In this document: one piece after another, positions 6,512 through 7,372 of the stretch
How positions within the stretch are numbered: position 1 is the first letter of the stretch
Layout: each line of letters starts with the position of its first letter
DNA from: JAKAQB01 sp035702855
GTDB taxonomy: Bacteria > Actinomycetota > Acidimicrobiia > Acidimicrobiales > Palsa-688
Length of the DNA stretch: 7,372 bases
Direction of reading: 5' to 3'
Assembly (NCBI GenBank): GCA_035702855.1
Contig: DASSZM010000055.1
Span: 1-7,372, forward strand
The notes under the pieces: model-generated
The model's input: only the letters and a program-made list of their open reading frames with translations
The model's database searches: none
What the model was told of the DNA's origin: nothing
Translations under genes and position numbers: made by a program

Positions 6512-7372
6512 ATGTCCGAGGCCACATCGGCCCAGCCCGGCACGCCCGGGGACGCCCCGTCCGAATCCCAGCCGGCGCCGGCGCCCCGCCTCGCGCCGGA
6601 GCGGCAACCGGGCGGACCTGACGGGGCAGCGGCGGTCGCCGACGCCCCCGCCGGGGAGGGCACGCCCGGCGACGGGGCCGGGACCAGCGCAGCAGCCAAG
6701 CGGCGCCGGCGCGGGTCGCGCGGCGGTCGCGGCCGGAGCCGCTCGGGGCAGGCCGCCGGGACGACCGGTGACCACGACGACGGCGCCGAGGCGGTGGGTG
6801 CTCCCGAGAGCACTGCCGGCCCCGACAGCGCCGCGCCGCCGGGGGAGGAGCGCCCGAGCGGCGCCAGGGCACCGGCGGCCGGGACCGCCCGCCGCCGGGG
6901 GCGCAGCGCGTCCGGAGCGGCCGCCGGCGATGCCCCCGACAGCGACTCCACCGACAGCGACTCCACCGACGGCGGCGCCGCGCAGACCGACCGGGCCGCC
7001 GCCAGTGCGCCGACCCGCCGGGCCCGCCGCCCGGCGATCGGTGACGCCCACCCGCCGGCCGCAGCCCCGGCCGGTGGCGACGCCGGCCCGGCGGTCACCG
7101 GCGCCCGTCCCGTCGCGGGCGACACCGGCCCGGCCACCGGGGATGCCGGCCCGGCCGGCGGCGACACCCGCCCGGCTGGCGGCGGCGACGAGCCGGCAGC
7201 GGGGGAGCGCCCGGCCATCGGCGACTCCCGGCCGGCGCCCCGCCCGCGCATCGGCGACACCCGCCCGGCGCCACCCCCCTCGGCGGCGCCCACCGGCGCC
7301 GGGGGGACCAAGGCGACCGGAGCGCGCCGCCGGCGCCGGGGCGGCAGCCGCTCGCGCGATGCGGCGGCGGCC
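6512..7372 (+). CDS. rne: Low-complexity N-terminal region of a probable RNase E/G family ribonuclease, 3'-partial
   Basis: The frame is open for 287 codons to the window edge with no stop. The visible part is predicted to be intrinsically disordered: Ala, Gly, Pro, Arg and Asp dominate, there is no Cys, Phe, Trp, Tyr or Asn, and only one Leu. Arg-rich patches lie at 63-78 (KRRRRGSRGGRGRSRS), 127-131, 169-173 and 272-282 (RRRRRGGSRSR), separated by acidic or neutral stretches. Short repeats occur at 143-152 (DSDST twice), about 190-230 (GD-x-x-PA units) and as RP-x-IGD at 173, 233 and 244. Actinobacterial RNase E proteins often have such basic disordered N-terminal extensions before the S1 and catalytic domains, and RNase E/G genes commonly follow the radical SAM pair and precede rplU-rpmA. 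No catalytic or S1 motif is within the window, so the identity rests on context and composition. Another RNA-binding or nucleoid protein remains possible. Confidence 0.6.
   Translation, partial: MSEATSAQPGTPGDAPSESQPAPAPRLAPERQPGGPDGAAAVADAPAGEGTPGDGAGTSAAAKRRRRGSRGGRGRSRSGQAAGTTGDHDDGAEAVGAPESTAGPDSAAPPGEERPSGARAPAAGTARRRGRSASGAAAGDAPDSDSTDSDSTDGGAAQTDRAAASAPTRRARRPAIGDAHPPAAAPAGGDAGPAVTGARPVAGDTGPATGDAGPAGGDTRPAGGGDEPAAGERPAIGDSRPAPRPRIGDTRPAPPPSAAPTGAGGTKATGARRRRRGGSRSRDAAAA
6938..6967 (+). repeat. Perfect tandem 15-nt repeat (DSDST twice)
   Basis: GACAGCGACTCCACC occurs twice with no gap or mismatch, encoding Asp-Ser-Asp-Ser-Thr at residues 143-147 and 148-152 of the partial gene. The exact nucleotide identity suggests a recent slippage duplication. 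The unit is acidic and rich in hydroxyl residues, in contrast with the Arg-rich patches on both sides. Confidence 0.85.
7076..7267 (+). repeat. Degenerate in-frame repeats, GD-x-x-PA and RP-x-IGD units
   Basis: The first part repeats about every 21 nt and encodes seven-residue units such as GDTGPAT, GDAGPAG and GDTRPAG (residues 203-223), with looser copies before and after. The second part carries two units, RPAIGDSRP (233-241) and RPRIGDTRP (244-252); a third, RPAIGDAHP (173-181), lies upstream at 7028-7054. All units keep the reading frame, so the array varies protein length without truncation. Confidence 0.7.

Noticed and set aside
6406..6621. Small + strand frame with ATG at 6493 overlapping the preceding stop (ATGA)
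   Set aside because: It closes at 6621 and uses the Shine-Dalgarno region as coding sequence. The ATG at 6512 has a properly spaced ribosome binding site and a frame open to the window edge.
7076..7267. Repeat array considered as CRISPR or a mobile-element end
   Set aside because: Units are degenerate, about 21 nt, without unique spacers, and stay strictly in frame with the coding sequence, so they are protein-coding repeats.
5833..7311. Long reverse-strand open frame (492 codons) across the radical SAM-linked gene and the low-complexity region
   Set aside because: It mirrors the G/C third-position bias of the + strand genes, shows no recognisable domain, and its Val/Gly and Pro/Ala repeats are just the complement of the + strand repeats.

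Overview
This window reads as a very GC-rich chromosomal segment from an actinobacterium that keeps the MreB-type elongation machinery. That points to a Streptomyces-like, acidimicrobial or other deep actinobacterial lineage, since mycobacteria and corynebacteria lack mre genes. Every gene lies on the + strand and there is no sign of mobile DNA, CRISPR, tRNA or rRNA. The assignment rests on codon usage dominated by G/C third positions, GTGA stop/start overlap, and gene order.

Region 1 (2-3653) is the end of a cell-elongation operon. It holds the 3' part of mreD, then a class B transpeptidase (PBP2/MrdA), then the SEDS glycosyltransferase RodA. The first two genes overlap by 4 nt and the second and third are 5 nt apart, so they are almost certainly cotranscribed. 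RodA polymerises lipid II into glycan, PBP2 crosslinks it, and MreD is a membrane member of the same rod complex.

Region 2 (3654-3732) is the only clear intergenic gap, 79 nt. It has a G/C inverted repeat and, 9 nt before the next ATG, a TANNNT -10 hexamer. It looks like a junction where a new, near-leaderless transcript begins.

Region 3 (3733-6496) carries two conserved but functionally uncharacterised genes: a radical SAM protein with an N-terminal B12-binding-like domain (TIGR03960 type) and its dedicated partner, the radical SAM-linked protein (TIGR03936/DUF2344 type). In some bacteria the two are fused; here they are separate, 37 nt apart.

Region 4 (6512-7372) is an open frame of 287 codons that runs off the right edge. 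It encodes a low-complexity Ala/Gly/Pro/Arg/Asp-rich segment with Arg-rich patches and short repeats. From its position after the radical SAM pair, it is probably the disordered N-terminal extension of an RNase E/G family ribonuclease, but the catalytic domain is outside the window. Inverted repeats just before its start codon could be regulatory.

The most interesting unresolved biology is the radical SAM pair with its extra C-terminal cysteine cluster, and the repeat-rich N-terminus of the putative RNase E with its upstream hairpins.
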